Shown here: one piece after another, positions 32,212 to 41,859 of the stretch
Numbering within the stretch: the stretch's first letter is position 1
Layout of the letters: each line of letters begins with the position of its first letter
From: JBFXAN01 sp050184225
Lineage (GTDB): Bacteria; Chloroflexota; Dehalococcoidia; CAUJGQ01
DNA length: 64,000 nt
Assembly: GCA_050184225.1 (NCBI GenBank)
Contig: JBFXAN010000001.1
Span: 113,797-177,796 of the forward strand
Reading direction: 5' to 3'
Program-made: the position numbers and the translations under genes
Notes under the pieces: model-generated
What the model was told of the DNA's origin: nothing
The model's database searches: none
What the model saw: only the letters and a program-made list of their open reading frames with translations

Positions 32212-34545
32212 TCATTCTTCGTCTTCGATGTCGGCGGTCAGCACTTCGCGGGAGCCGAGCCCCTCGGCGGCGCCGACGAGGCCCTCCTCTTCGAGGATGT
32301 CCATCAGGCGGGCGGCGCGGGGGTAGCCGATCCGCAGGCGGCGCTGGAGCATCGAGGTGGAGACGCGCGTGTGCTCGGCGGCGAGGGCGCGCGCCTTCTC
32401 CAGCAGCGGATCGTCTTCGTCTTCCTCCGCATCTTGTTCTGCTTTCGCTTCCTCAACCAGATGGTCGAACGTCTCCGGCTTGAGGTTGCGGAAGTGCGCG
32501 CTCGTCCAGAAGTCGACCAGCCGCTCGATCTCGGCGTCGGAGACGTAGACACCCTGGAGGCGGCGGGGCTTGGCTTCGTCGGTGGGCATGTAAAGCATGT
32601 CACCGCGGCCGAGCAGTTTCTCCGCGCCGGCACTGTCGAGGATCGTGCGGGAGTCCACCTGGCTGGTCACGGCGAAGGCGATGCGGGTGGGGAAGTTGGC
32701 CTTGATCAGGCCGGTGATCACGTCAACCGAGGGGCGCTGCGTCGCGACGATCAGGTGAATGCCGGTGGCCCGGGCGAGTTGGGCGAGCCGGCAGATCTGC
32801 TTCTCCACCTCGAACGGCGCCGCCATCATCAAGTCGGCCAGCTCGTCGATGATCACGACCCAGTAGGGCAGCTTGTTCACCACCTGCGGATGCTTGTTGT
32901 AGCCTTCGAGGTTGCGAACGGCGAGCTGGGCGAACTTGGTGTACCGCGCCTCCATCTCGTGGATTACCGCACCGAGCGTGCCGACAACCTCGTCCATATC
33001 GACGATCACACGGGAGAGGGCGAGGTGGGGGATCTCGGCGAAGCCCGTCAGTTCGACCCGCTTGGGGTCGATCATGACGAAGCGCACCTCTTCGGGCGTG
33101 GCGTGCATGAGCAAACAGGTGATGACCGCGTTGATGCAGACGCTTTTGCCTGCGCCGGTCGCGCCGGCGATCAACAGGTGCGGCATCTTGGCCAGGTCGG
33201 CCACAACCGGTTCACCGGAGACACCCTTGCCCAGCGCCAGGGCGAGACGCGATTTCCCCATCTGCTTCTGAAAAGCGGGCGATTCGATCACGCTGCGCAG
33301 CGAGACAACGGTGGCGTTGGTGTTGGGCACTTCGATGCCGATGATCGGCTTTCCCGGCACCGGCGCTTCGATCCGCACGGACGGCGCGGCCAGCGCGAGC
33401 GACAGATCGTTTTGCAGGCGCAGCACCTGGTTGACGCGCACGCGCGTGCGCGAGACTTCCTCCTGCCGAGCCTTCGGCTTACCGTCGCGGTCCAGCAACG
33501 GGCGGCCGGCAGCGTCCCGTTCGACAATGGTCCGCGTCTTTACCTCCCAGCCTGGCTCAACGCCGAACTGGGTGACGGTCGGGCCTTTGCTCACCGAGAC
33601 GACGCGGGCATCGACGCCGAAGCTGGCGAGCGTATCGACGATCAGCTTCGCCCGTTGGTCCGTATCCGGCACCAGCGCATCGACCGCCGGCGGCGGCGTC
33701 AGCAGATCGACCGGTGGGTGCTGCCAGCCGTTCGCGCTCGGCGCGGGCCGGGGCGGCGTTTCATCCTCGACCGCGCGCTTCGGCGGCGTCACGCGCGGCA
33801 ATTTGGCCGCCTTCGTCACCACCTCCGGCTCGTCGGCGGCCGGATCAGTGGGCAGGTACGAAGGATATCCCGGCGACGTCATCGGCGGGGCGAGCGGAGC
33901 ATCGGGTTCACGCAGGGAGAGCAGTCCCCGCGTGCCATCGACGATCATATGAAACGTTCGCTGCGGTACGTGCCAGGAGTTGACGGTACGCGCCGCCGGT
34001 GGAACGCCATTGATCACCCGCCGCGTCACCCGTGGCGCGAGGATGAACGCGGCGGCGACGCCGCACCAGAACCAGATCAGCAAACCGATCAGCGTGCGGC
34101 CAAAGAACCGCCCGACATCACCGCCAAGCGTCACATCGGCGAGGGAGACACCGCCGAACGTCCACGACGGCTGCGGCCAGCCGGCAATCCCCCAGAGGAA
34201 GACGACCAGCGCCAATCCGCCCGCCAGCCGGAGCAACCCGCGCCGAGTCGCCGGCAACCGGTGGAAGTACACCGCCAGCGTCGTGACGAGCAATCCGAAC
34301 GCAACAAAGGCCAGACCCGCGCCAAACGTCCGCACCAACGCGCGCTGTGCCGCGCCCAGCGCGCCGCCGACCTCGGACCACATGGCGATTGAGATCAACA
34401 CGACGGCGATCACGGCGAGAACGGCAAAGGTCTGCCATTGCAGGAGCAGCTTCGCCAGCCACGTGAACGGATCAAACGGCGCCGGCGTCGCGGAACGCCC
34501 GCGCGGCGACGAGCGGGATCGGGACGAAGGTCGGGCACGGGTCAC
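32212..34545 (-). CDS. ftsK: FtsK/SpoIIIE DNA translocase
   Basis: 777 aa from GTG 34545. The N-terminal part has several membrane helices (from FTWLAKLLLQWQTFAVLAVI on). A linker of about 100 residues follows, then the motor domain with Walker A LLIAGATGAGKS at about residue 457, Walker B WVVIIDELADLMM and VATQRPSVDVITG. The C-terminal gamma winged helix (ARLMDILEEEGLVGAAEGLG) reads KOPS-type sequences in relatives. It pumps DNA through the closing septum. Its ribosome site (GGGGGAGGGG, 9-11 nt upstream) belongs to the repeat element at 34555-34728. Confidence 0.95.
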   Translation of the reverse strand: MTRARPSSRSRSSPRGRSATPAPFDPFTWLAKLLLQWQTFAVLAVIAVVLISIAMWSEVGGALGAAQRALVRTFGAGLAFVAFGLLVTTLAVYFHRLPATRRGLLRLAGGLALVVFLWGIAGWPQPSWTFGGVSLADVTLGGDVGRFFGRTLIGLLIWFWCGVAAAFILAPRVTRRVINGVPPAARTVNSWHVPQRTFHMIVDGTRGLLSLREPDAPLAPPMTSPGYPSYLPTDPAADEPEVVTKAAKLPRVTPPKRAVEDETPPRPAPSANGWQHPPVDLLTPPPAVDALVPDTDQRAKLIVDTLASFGVDARVVSVSKGPTVTQFGVEPGWEVKTRTIVERDAAGRPLLDRDGKPKARQEEVSRTRVRVNQVLRLQNDLSLALAAPSVRIEAPVPGKPIIGIEVPNTNATVVSLRSVIESPAFQKQMGKSRLALALGKGVSGEPVVADLAKMPHLLIAGATGAGKSVCINAVITCLLMHATPEEVRFVMIDPKRVELTGFAEIPHLALSRVIVDMDEVVGTLGAVIHEMEARYTKFAQLAVRNLEGYNKHPQVVNKLPYWVVIIDELADLMMAAPFEVEKQICRLAQLARATGIHLIVATQRPSVDVITGLIKANFPTRIAFAVTSQVDSRTILDSAGAEKLLGRGDMLYMPTDEAKPRRLQGVYVSDAEIERLVDFWTSAHFRNLKPETFDHLVEEAKAEQDAEEDEDDPLLEKARALAAEHTRVSTSMLQRRLRIGYPRAARLMDILEEEGLVGAAEGLGSREVLTADIEDEE

Positions 34546-34554
34546 AGCGGCTTA

Positions 34555-34728
34555 CCCCTCCCCCGGCCCCTCCCCCCGCTGACGCGCGGAGAGGGGTGCA
34601 CTGGTCTGCGTGTGGTGCCAACGGCGAACCGTCCCACTGCCAGCTCGTCGCGAAGGCGAAGTTGGCAGCCCGGTGCCGGCGTGGCACCTCTCTCCGCGCG
34701 TCAGCGGGGGGAGGGGCCGGGGGAGGGG
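34555..34728. repeat. MITE-like element, A subfamily (copy 1)
   Basis: The left arm (34555-34596, CCCCTCCCCCGGCCCCTCC then GCTGACGCGCGGAGAGGGG) is repeated inverted at about 34687-34728, around a centre of about 90 bp with no ORF. It fills the gap between rnj and ftsK. A second copy is at 44909-45080; both have TCCGCT after the right end and share TGGCAGCCCGGT inside. Confidence 0.8.
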
Positions 34729-34744
34729 TCCGCTCACACCCATC

Positions 34745-36403
34745 TCACACCTCAACCACCACCGGCAGGATCATCGGCCGGCGGCGCGTCTCATCGTACA
34801 GATAGCGGGCAAGCGTATCTTTGAGTTTGGTGTTCGAGATCCCCCATTCGGCGATGTGGTCGGCGCCGTCGAGCGACTTCGCCGCCACGTCGCGCGTCGC
34901 TTCGAGCAGGCCGGCGGACTCCTCCGCATCGACAAAGCCGCGCGAGATCACATCCGGCCGGCCGACGGGCTGCCCCGACTTCTTATCGACTGCGATCACC
35001 ACGACGAGCATGCCGTCCGATGCGAGATGCCGGCGGTCACGCAGCACGACGTGGTCGATATCGCCAACGCCGAGGCCGTCGACATAGACGTGCGCCGCCG
35101 AAACGTGGTCGACAGTCTCAGCGGTGAGCCCGTCGGTTTCCCATACGTCCCCATCTTCGAGGACAAAGGTGCGGTCGGCAGGAACGCCCATGTCCCGCGC
35201 CAGCTTGGCATGGAGGGTCATGTGGCGGTATTCGCCGTGGATCGGGATGAAATAGCGCGGCTTCACCAGGCTAAAGATCAGCTTCAGTTCCTCTTGTGCG
35301 GCATGGCCGCGGACGTGGACGTTCGCCACCCGGTTATAGAGGACGTTGGCGCCGAGCTTGAAGAGATTATCTACCACCCGGTTGACCAGGCCCTCGTTAC
35401 CGGGAATGGGCGACGAGGACATGACGACCGTGTCGCCGGGCATGATTTCGACGAAGCGGTGATCCTTGTTCGCCATCCGCGCCAGGCCGGCGGTCGGCTC
35501 GCCCTGGGTGCCGGTGGTCATGATCGCGATCTCGTTCGGGTCGAACTTCTCGAGATCTTCGATCCGCGTGATCACACCGTTGGGGTCCTGAAGATAGCCC
35601 ATCTCCAGCGCCATCTGCGTGTTGTCGACCATGCTTCGACCGGTGACGAACACCCGTCGACCGTGCCGCTCCGCCGCCTCGATCACCATCTGGATCCGCG
35701 AAATGAGAGACGCAAACGTGCCGACGATCACGCGGCCGGGCGCCGTCGCCATCATATAGTCCAGCGCCTCCGCTACTTTGCGCTCGGACGGCGTGTACCC
35801 CTCGATCTCGGCGTAGGTGGAGTCAGCGCAGAGCAGCATCACCCCCTCATTGCCAAGCTCGGAGAGCCGGTTCAGGTCGGTGTGCTGGTCCATCACGGGC
35901 GTATAGTCCAGCTTGAAGTCGCCGGTATGAATCGCGACGCCGACCGGCGTATGCAGGATCACACCGGTGGAATCAGGAATGCTGTGGGCGACGCGGAACC
36001 ACTCGACGCCGATCCCGCCGAGTTCGTAGCGCTTCCCCGGTTCGATGATCGTCGTCTGCGCATCGCGATGCATGCGATGTTCGCGCAATTTGACATTGAC
36101 CAGACCCATCGTCAACCGGGTGCCATACAGCGGCACGTTCATCTGGCGGAGAATGTAGGGGATCGCGCCGATGTGGTCCTCGTGCCCGTGGGTGAAGACG
36201 ATGCCGCGGATCTTCTCCTCCCGTTCCAGCAGATACGAGACATCGGGCACGACCAGGTCGACGCCGAGCATCTCTTCTTCGGGAAACATGAGGCCGCAAT
36301 CGACGACGACGATGTCGTCGGCGGTCTCGAAGACCATCATATTCTTGCCGATCTCACCGAGACCGCCGAGCGGGACAATACGGAGTGAGCCAGGTGCAAC
36401 CAT
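34745..36403 (-). CDS. rnj: Ribonuclease J
   Basis: 552 aa metallo-beta-lactamase/beta-CASP nuclease, acting on RNA both internally and 5'-3'. THGHEDHIGAIP (residues 71-82) holds the His/Asp metal ligands; VAHSIPDS, IHTGDFKLD, TGTQGEPTA and YFIPIHGEYRHM are the later metallo-lactamase and beta-CASP motifs. A C-terminal domain follows to residue 552. The gene lies between a uracil-DNA glycosylase gene and the repeat element before ftsK. It is the main mRNA-decay nuclease in bacteria lacking RNase E. Confidence 0.95.
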   Translation of the reverse strand: MVAPGSLRIVPLGGLGEIGKNMMVFETADDIVVVDCGLMFPEEEMLGVDLVVPDVSYLLEREEKIRGIVFTHGHEDHIGAIPYILRQMNVPLYGTRLTMGLVNVKLREHRMHRDAQTTIIEPGKRYELGGIGVEWFRVAHSIPDSTGVILHTPVGVAIHTGDFKLDYTPVMDQHTDLNRLSELGNEGVMLLCADSTYAEIEGYTPSERKVAEALDYMMATAPGRVIVGTFASLISRIQMVIEAAERHGRRVFVTGRSMVDNTQMALEMGYLQDPNGVITRIEDLEKFDPNEIAIMTTGTQGEPTAGLARMANKDHRFVEIMPGDTVVMSSSPIPGNEGLVNRVVDNLFKLGANVLYNRVANVHVRGHAAQEELKLIFSLVKPRYFIPIHGEYRHMTLHAKLARDMGVPADRTFVLEDGDVWETDGLTAETVDHVSAAHVYVDGLGVGDIDHVVLRDRRHLASDGMLVVVIAVDKKSGQPVGRPDVISRGFVDAEESAGLLEATRDVAAKSLDGADHIAEWGISNTKLKDTLARYLYDETRRRPMILPVVVEV

Positions 36404-36487
36404 TGTCAGTTCCTAGTTCCTGGTTCCACGTTCCTCGTTCTCCCAGTCGCAACCGGGAACCCGGAACTCGGAACTTGGAACCTTGCG

Positions 36488-37111
36488 TCAGAATAGGCGA
36501 CCCTGCTCCGCGGCCACAGGCGGCGCCTCCGGTTGCGGCGGCGGTGCCGCTCGGGCGCGCTGCTGGGCAGCGGCGAGGATCGTGGGGAGCTTCTGGAAAT
36601 CGGCCACGATCAGCGATCGATAGCGTTCTTGATGGAGCGCGGCGGCGGGATGGAACATCGGCACAACGGTGATGCCGTCGATCTCGCGCGGATCGCCGTG
36701 AATCCGCGAGATCGTGGCGCCGGGAATGAAGCGGTTCATCGAGTGCCGGCCCAATGTGACGATCACCGCGGGCTTGATCAGCTCGATCTGCCGGTTCAGC
36801 CATGTGCTGCACGCCTCGGTTTCATCCGGCATCGGGTCACGGTTGTTCGGCGGCCGGCACTTGACGATGTTCGTGATGTAAACGTCCGTCCGCTTCAAGC
36901 CTGCCGCTCCGAGCAACTGATCGAGGAACTTGCCGGCGGCGCCGACGAACGGGCGCCCCTGGCGATCCTCATTAAATCCCGGTCCTTCACCGATAAACAT
37001 AATCTGAGCGTCTTCCGGTCCTTCTCCCGGAACGGCGTTGGTGCGGGTTTCGCAGAGGCGACAATCCGGACAACGAAGGATCAGTTGGGCCAGGTCGGAT
37101 AGCTCTGACAT
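36488..37111 (-). CDS. Uracil-DNA glycosylase, family 4 (Fe-S)
   Basis: 207 aa from ATG 37111; the open frame extends upstream but without similarity. Cys14 and Cys17 (CPDCRLC) with Cys in VKCRPPNNRD and EACSTW give the 4Fe-4S site of family 4. The active-site motifs are GEGPGFNEDRQGRPF (residues 41-55) and the late HPAAALH. It removes uracil from DNA damaged by cytosine deamination, a frequent lesion at high temperature. A Pro/Ala-rich tail ends the protein. It is read in the same direction as rnj. Confidence 0.93.
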   Translation of the reverse strand: MSELSDLAQLILRCPDCRLCETRTNAVPGEGPEDAQIMFIGEGPGFNEDRQGRPFVGAAGKFLDQLLGAAGLKRTDVYITNIVKCRPPNNRDPMPDETEACSTWLNRQIELIKPAVIVTLGRHSMNRFIPGATISRIHGDPREIDGITVVPMFHPAAALHQERYRSLIVADFQKLPTILAAAQQRARAAPPPQPEAPPVAAEQGRLF

Positions 37112-37280
37112 CGGTGCGCAGTCTCCGGCAACAGCCGGCCCGCGGGGATAAAAAAACGGGCCGGCGGCGCGTACGGGCCTCGTGCTGCAAGCGCCCTGTA
37201 CCTGCCACCGCACCCCGCCACCATCGACCTGAGGGTAGCACGCGGGGCAAAGGAGATCAATTTGAAGTGTGGCGGAACGG

Positions 37281-37296
37281 GCCATCACGTGATGGC
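37281..37296. promoter_or_regulatory. Perfect 16-bp palindrome, candidate operator
   Basis: GCCATCACGTGATGGC is a perfect palindrome in the gap between the divergent uracil-DNA glycosylase and DinB-like genes, 82 bp before the DinB-like ATG. This length and position fit a dimeric repressor site; the regulator is unknown. Confidence 0.4.
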
Positions 37297-37377
37297 GCGA
37301 GTGTGAGTAGAACGCCGGCCGCGAATCCGTATGATGGTGGACAGGCGCGCAACAGACGCACCGGGGGAGTAGCACGA

Positions 37378-37908
37378 ATGCCACAAACGCCGCTCGAAAT
37401 TCTGCAGACCTCGATGGACTCGATGCATGGCATGCTCGATAAAGTCACGTCCGACATGACCGTCGAACAGGTCAACTTCCGGCCACAGGAGGGCGGCGTC
37501 TCTCCGTTCTTCAGCCTGTGGCACTATGTCCGCACCGAAGACAACGTGATCAACTGGGTCCTGCATCGGCAGCCGACGGTCTGGATGGAGGGCGGCTTTG
37601 ACGAGAAGCTGGGATTGCACCGCACGGCGCAGGGCACCGGCATGACCGAGACGGAAGCGAACGCCGTCATCCTCAAGGATCTGGACGTGTGGAGAGAGTA
37701 CCAGCCGAAGGTCTGGCAGCGGACGGCCGAGTATCTTCGCTCGATGAATCCGGAGGAGTTCGAGGAACGCCGCGTGACGATCAAGCCGCTGCCGGAGATG
37801 TCGCTGTGGAGCGGCCTGTTCGGCATGTGCCTCTCGCATGGGTATCGACACATCGGCGAGATCGAATACGCGCGGGGGGTCATCGGTCTGGGTGGGCTGA
37901 CGATTTAG
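37378..37908 (+). CDS. DinB-like four-helix protein
   Basis: 176 aa from ATG 37378. Four-helix-bundle pattern with the DinB/YfiT metal-site histidines likely in SLWHYVRTEDNVINW and in the late SHGYRHIGEIEYARG. Members are thiol-transferases or simply metal-binding proteins of unknown role. It is followed after 69 bp by the DJ-1/PfpI gene on the same strand. A 16-bp palindrome lies in its upstream region. Function cannot be stated more closely. Confidence 0.8.
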   Translation: MPQTPLEILQTSMDSMHGMLDKVTSDMTVEQVNFRPQEGGVSPFFSLWHYVRTEDNVINWVLHRQPTVWMEGGFDEKLGLHRTAQGTGMTETEANAVILKDLDVWREYQPKVWQRTAEYLRSMNPEEFEERRVTIKPLPEMSLWSGLFGMCLSHGYRHIGEIEYARGVIGLGGLTI

Positions 37909-37977
37909 GAGCGTGGAGCAATGGGCCATAATGTCGATGAGGTCTTTCGCGAAGGATCTCGAAGGGAGGAGTCAATC

Positions 37978-38592
37978 GTGGTGAAGCGCTCGATCGCGAT
38001 CGTCATCTTTCCGGTGGTCGAGGAACTCGACTTCGTCGGTCCGTGGGAGGTCTTCGCCTTCCTGCGTGACATCGAGCCGGAGAGCTGCGAGGTCTTCACC
38101 GTCTCGGAGCACGGCGGCGAAGTGCGGTGCGCCAAGGGCCTGCGGGTGGTCGCTGACTACAGCTTCGAGACGGCGCCGTCGGCGGATATTGTGCTCGTCC
38201 CCGGCGGCATGGGGACGCGCACCGAGGTAGAGAACCCGCGACTGATCGACTACCTGCGTCGCGCCGCCGGGAGCGCCGAGGTGACAACGTCGGTATGCAC
38301 CGGCTCCTTCCTCTTGGAGCGGGCGGGGCTGCTTGAGGGCAGGCGGGCGACGACGCACTGGGGATCGCTGGACCGGCTGCGTGGCCTGGGCACAGTCGAA
38401 GTTGTCGAGGAGCGCTGGATCGATGAGGGTGATGTGATCACGGCGTCGGGCGTCTCCGCCGGAATCGACATGGCGCTGTACCTTGTCGGACGGCTCTGGG
38501 GACCGGAGATGGCGCGGCGGGTGCAAAAGGGGATCGAGTACTTCCCGGCGCCGCCGTACGCCGACGTGCCGGTTCCGGCGCGCATTCGCTGA
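37978..38592 (+). CDS. DJ-1/PfpI family protein
   Basis: 204 aa from GTG 37978, preceded by GGGAGGAG at a 6-nt distance; an ATG at 37921 would add 19 residues. The nucleophile elbow is TSVCTGSFLLERAGLLEGR with Cys107, followed by ATTHWG, the pattern of isonitrile hydratase and the amidase-like domain of AraC-type regulators. No DNA-binding domain follows, so it is a stand-alone enzyme or chaperone of this family. It may share a transcript with the DinB-like gene. Confidence 0.88.
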   Translation: MVKRSIAIVIFPVVEELDFVGPWEVFAFLRDIEPESCEVFTVSEHGGEVRCAKGLRVVADYSFETAPSADIVLVPGGMGTRTEVENPRLIDYLRRAAGSAEVTTSVCTGSFLLERAGLLEGRRATTHWGSLDRLRGLGTVEVVEERWIDEGDVITASGVSAGIDMALYLVGRLWGPEMARRVQKGIEYFPAPPYADVPVPARIR

Positions 38593-38669
38593 TCATCGGA
38601 GGGCCGCGTGTGCGGCGCCGGTGGGAAATCCGGCAGTGACGCGACCGTCGCACGCCCAAGGAGGACGGT

Positions 38670-41657
38670 ATGCCGGGAGACTCGGATGTACCGTTGGTGG
38701 GCCGGCAGGGAGAGCGTGCGCTCCTGCTTGAGCGCCTTGAGCATGCTGCGGCCGGCGACGCTCGACTGGTCCTGATCGCGGGCGAGCCGGGGATCGGCAA
38801 GAGCCGGCTCTTGGCCGAGGTTGCCGATCAGGCAAAGGCTGCCGGATGGCTCGTGCTCGGCGGTCGAGCGTATGAGTCCGAGGGACTACCCCCCTATCTG
38901 CCGTTTACCGTGGCGCTCCGCGATGTCGTTCGGGGCCTTTCCCTCGACGAACTCGGTGAGCAGGTTGGCACGCTTGTGGGCGGCATCGCCGCGATTGTGC
39001 CTGAGGCCGTGCACCAGGTTGCTCACCTGCCGCCCAGCGCCGCACTGAGTCCCGAGCATGAGCGCTACCGGCTGTTTGAGCGCGTCACCGAACTCTTGCT
39101 GTTCCTCGCTCGGCGGCAATCAAGCAATGGCCGGCAGGCAGGTGTGCTGTTGATCCTCGACGATCTGCAGTGGGCGGACCGTCCATCCCTACTCCTCCTA
39201 CAGCATCTCGCCCGCGGGATCGCCGGAGCACCAATGCTTGTTGCCGGTGCGTACCGGACGGTGGATCTTCGGAGGACGCATCCGCTGACGGGCGTCCTCG
39301 CCGAACTTCGACGGGAGCGGCTTGCGGACCGCATCCGCTTGGGTGGGTTGGACCGTACGGACACGGCAGCCCTGATCGCGGCGATATCGGGAACCAGCCC
39401 AGCGGACGACGTGGTTGATGCGATCGCAGATGAGACGGAGGGCAACCCGTTCTTCGTCGAGGAGATCGTGCGGCATCTCCAGGCGGAGCATCGTGACCTG
39501 ACGAGTCCGGACGCGATTGCCGATCGAGGGGAGATTCCGGAAGGGATCCGCGAGGTGATCGGGGCGCGTCTGAGTCGCCTGAGTGCGGCGACGAACCGGG
39601 CTCTACATGTGGCTGCCGTGCTTGGGGATGGGTTCGAGTTTGATCTGCTGCGCGAGGTGAGCGCCATCGATGGGGGAGAACCGATCGACGCGCTCGACGA
39701 GGCGATCACCGCCGGCGTGCTCCGAGAGGTGGACGGCAGATTCAACTTTCGGCATGTGCTGATTCGGCAGACGGTCCATGCGGAGGTGAGCCTTCCCCGA
39801 CGTCAGCAATTCCACCTGCGCGCGGCCCAGGCGATGGAGGCACTTGCGCGTGTTCGACCGGCGCCCGATGTGGCCGCCATCGCCATGCACTACCGGCTCG
39901 CCGGCCGCGCCGCCGATCCGGATACGACGATCCGCGCCGCGATCGAAGCTGCGAACGCTGCCGCCGCCCGCTACGCCTGGGAGGATGCCGCCGGTCACTG
40001 GTCGACGGTAGTGGAGTTATTGCCGGCCGGAGACGCGCGGCGGCGTTGCGAGGCGCTGCTCACCCTCGGCGAGATGCAGCAGCGCGCCGGTGACCTCCTG
40101 CCGGCCGAATTCAATCTGGAGGAAGCCGCGCGGCTCGCGCGTCGGTTGGGTGCGGCCGACCTTCTGGCGCGTGCCGCGCTCAGCTATGGATTGGGCGACG
40201 AGACCGGCGGCCTGGTGCCGGAGCGGTCGCGCCGGACGCTGGAGGAGGCGCGCGCGGCGCTGGGCAACGAGGACTCGGCGCTGCTGTCGCGTGTTCTTGC
40301 CCGCCTGTCGTGGCAGCAACTGCGCGCGGAATTACTTGACGACCGGCGGGAGTTAAGCGCGGAGGCCGTCGACGTTGCCCGGCGCGTCGGCGATCCGGTG
40401 ACGCTCGCCCACGCCCTCTGTGCCCGTCATTGGGGACTGACCGGCCCGGAGGCGCATGAGGAACGGCTGGCAATCGCGGACGAGATCATCGCGGTCGCCG
40501 GATCGTGCGATGACCGAGAGTTGCTGCTTGCCGGTCACTTCTGGCGTCTGATGGACCTGCTTGAAGCCGGCGAGATTCATGAGGCGGATCGGGAGATCTC
40601 CGCCTATGCTGCGCTGGCCGAACCCCTACGGCAGCCCTACTACGGCTGGTATGTCCCGCTGATGCACGGCATGCAGGCGTTGCGGGACGGCCGGCTTGCC
40701 GAAGCTGAGCGCCAGGCACATGAGGCCATGGAGATCGGGCGTCGTGGGCAGGAGCGGCTGTCCCGTATGCACCACGCCGTTCAGGCGACGTTCATTCTCG
40801 ACGCCCTCGGACGCACGGAGGAGGCGCTCGCCGCCGCTCGGACGATCGTCGACGAACAGCCTGACCTCACGCCCGGACAGGTGCTCTACATGTACCAACT
40901 GCAGCGATCCGGTCGCCCGGACGAAGCGCGGGCGCTGGTTCGCGCGCTGGCTGAGGATGACTTCGGCCGCGTTAGCCGTGACGAAGACTGGCTGATGATC
41001 GTGATGCTGCTCGGCTTGACCTGTGCCGAACTCGATGAGCCGTTCTATGCAGCACGCATCTACCAAATATTGCGACCGTATCCCCACCTGTGCACCGTGC
41101 TGGGCAATGCGGCGGTGTGGCTTGGACCAGTCGAACGCGCGTTGGGATTGCTGGCGGCCGCACTCGGCCGGACCGAGGAGGCGATCGCGCACCTGGAAAC
41201 CGCCGCCGCGATCACCGAGCGGGTCGATGCCCGACCGCTGCTCGCTTCCATTCGATACGAACTGGCGTCGGTCCTGTTCGAGGCGGAGACCGACGCCGGA
41301 CGTGCGCGAGCCGTCAGATTACTCCACCAGGTGCATGATGCGGCAGAGGAGATCGGAATGCCGCTGCTGGCTGAGCGGGCGGCTGCCGCTCTCGCGCACA
41401 GCGCACATGTCGCCGGCATTCCCGTTGGCCGTCCTGCCGGAGGGCCGGATGGACTGACCGAGCGCGAGGTCGAGGTGTTACGTCTGGTCGCATCGGGACA
41501 CACCAATCGTGAAGTTGCCGACACGCTGGTGCTGAGCGTTCGCACGGTCGAGCGACACATCGCTCACATCTACGCCAAGACCAACGCCCGCGGACGCGCC
41601 GACGCCACCCTGTACGCCGTCCGGCACAGCCTCGTATCCGATGTGTCTCCCGAGTGA
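38670..41657 (+). CDS. Large ATP-binding LuxR-type regulator (LAL/MalT-like)
   Basis: 995 aa. Walker A GEPGIGKSR at residues 38-46, Walker B VLLILDDLQWAD near 160, an AAA/STAND ATPase module to about 350, then a long helical, TPR-like region (DALGRTEEALAAARTIVDEQ and similar). The C-terminal LuxR helix-turn-helix is LTEREVEVLRLVASGHTNRE with VRTVERHIAHIY. Such proteins are ATP-switched activators sensing a ligand through the helical part. The target is unknown; the methyltransferase gene downstream is a candidate by position only. Confidence 0.93.
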   Translation: MPGDSDVPLVGRQGERALLLERLEHAAAGDARLVLIAGEPGIGKSRLLAEVADQAKAAGWLVLGGRAYESEGLPPYLPFTVALRDVVRGLSLDELGEQVGTLVGGIAAIVPEAVHQVAHLPPSAALSPEHERYRLFERVTELLLFLARRQSSNGRQAGVLLILDDLQWADRPSLLLLQHLARGIAGAPMLVAGAYRTVDLRRTHPLTGVLAELRRERLADRIRLGGLDRTDTAALIAAISGTSPADDVVDAIADETEGNPFFVEEIVRHLQAEHRDLTSPDAIADRGEIPEGIREVIGARLSRLSAATNRALHVAAVLGDGFEFDLLREVSAIDGGEPIDALDEAITAGVLREVDGRFNFRHVLIRQTVHAEVSLPRRQQFHLRAAQAMEALARVRPAPDVAAIAMHYRLAGRAADPDTTIRAAIEAANAAAARYAWEDAAGHWSTVVELLPAGDARRRCEALLTLGEMQQRAGDLLPAEFNLEEAARLARRLGAADLLARAALSYGLGDETGGLVPERSRRTLEEARAALGNEDSALLSRVLARLSWQQLRAELLDDRRELSAEAVDVARRVGDPVTLAHALCARHWGLTGPEAHEERLAIADEIIAVAGSCDDRELLLAGHFWRLMDLLEAGEIHEADREISAYAALAEPLRQPYYGWYVPLMHGMQALRDGRLAEAERQAHEAMEIGRRGQERLSRMHHAVQATFILDALGRTEEALAAARTIVDEQPDLTPGQVLYMYQLQRSGRPDEARALVRALAEDDFGRVSRDEDWLMIVMLLGLTCAELDEPFYAARIYQILRPYPHLCTVLGNAAVWLGPVERALGLLAAALGRTEEAIAHLETAAAITERVDARPLLASIRYELASVLFEAETDAGRARAVRLLHQVHDAAEEIGMPLLAERAAAALAHSAHVAGIPVGRPAGGPDGLTEREVEVLRLVASGHTNREVADTLVLSVRTVERHIAHIYAKTNARGRADATLYAVRHSLVSDVSPE

Positions 41658-41859
41658 GTGTTTTCCGCCACGTCGCGTCACGCGTCGCCGGGTGATTCGC
41701 CGGCAAAGATGCGTGGCGGCACGGATGGAGACCGGCGCCGGATGCGCGACAGTGCAGGTGGTCCGGGGGCTTCGCCGGATGCGGCTCTTCCCATGGAGCT
41801 GCACCTCGGCGGACCCCCGGCACCACCCGGCAGGTACCCGATTGGATGGGAGGAGAGCA

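Noticed and set aside
32110..34392. Long open frame (760 codons) on the plus strand opposite ftsK
   Set aside because: It mirrors the ftsK gene in a GC-rich antisense frame; composition is His/Arg/Asp-rich and resembles no family.
34610..36388. Long open frame on the plus strand opposite rnj
   Set aside because: Antisense shadow of ribonuclease J with typical His/Asp/Arg-rich translation.
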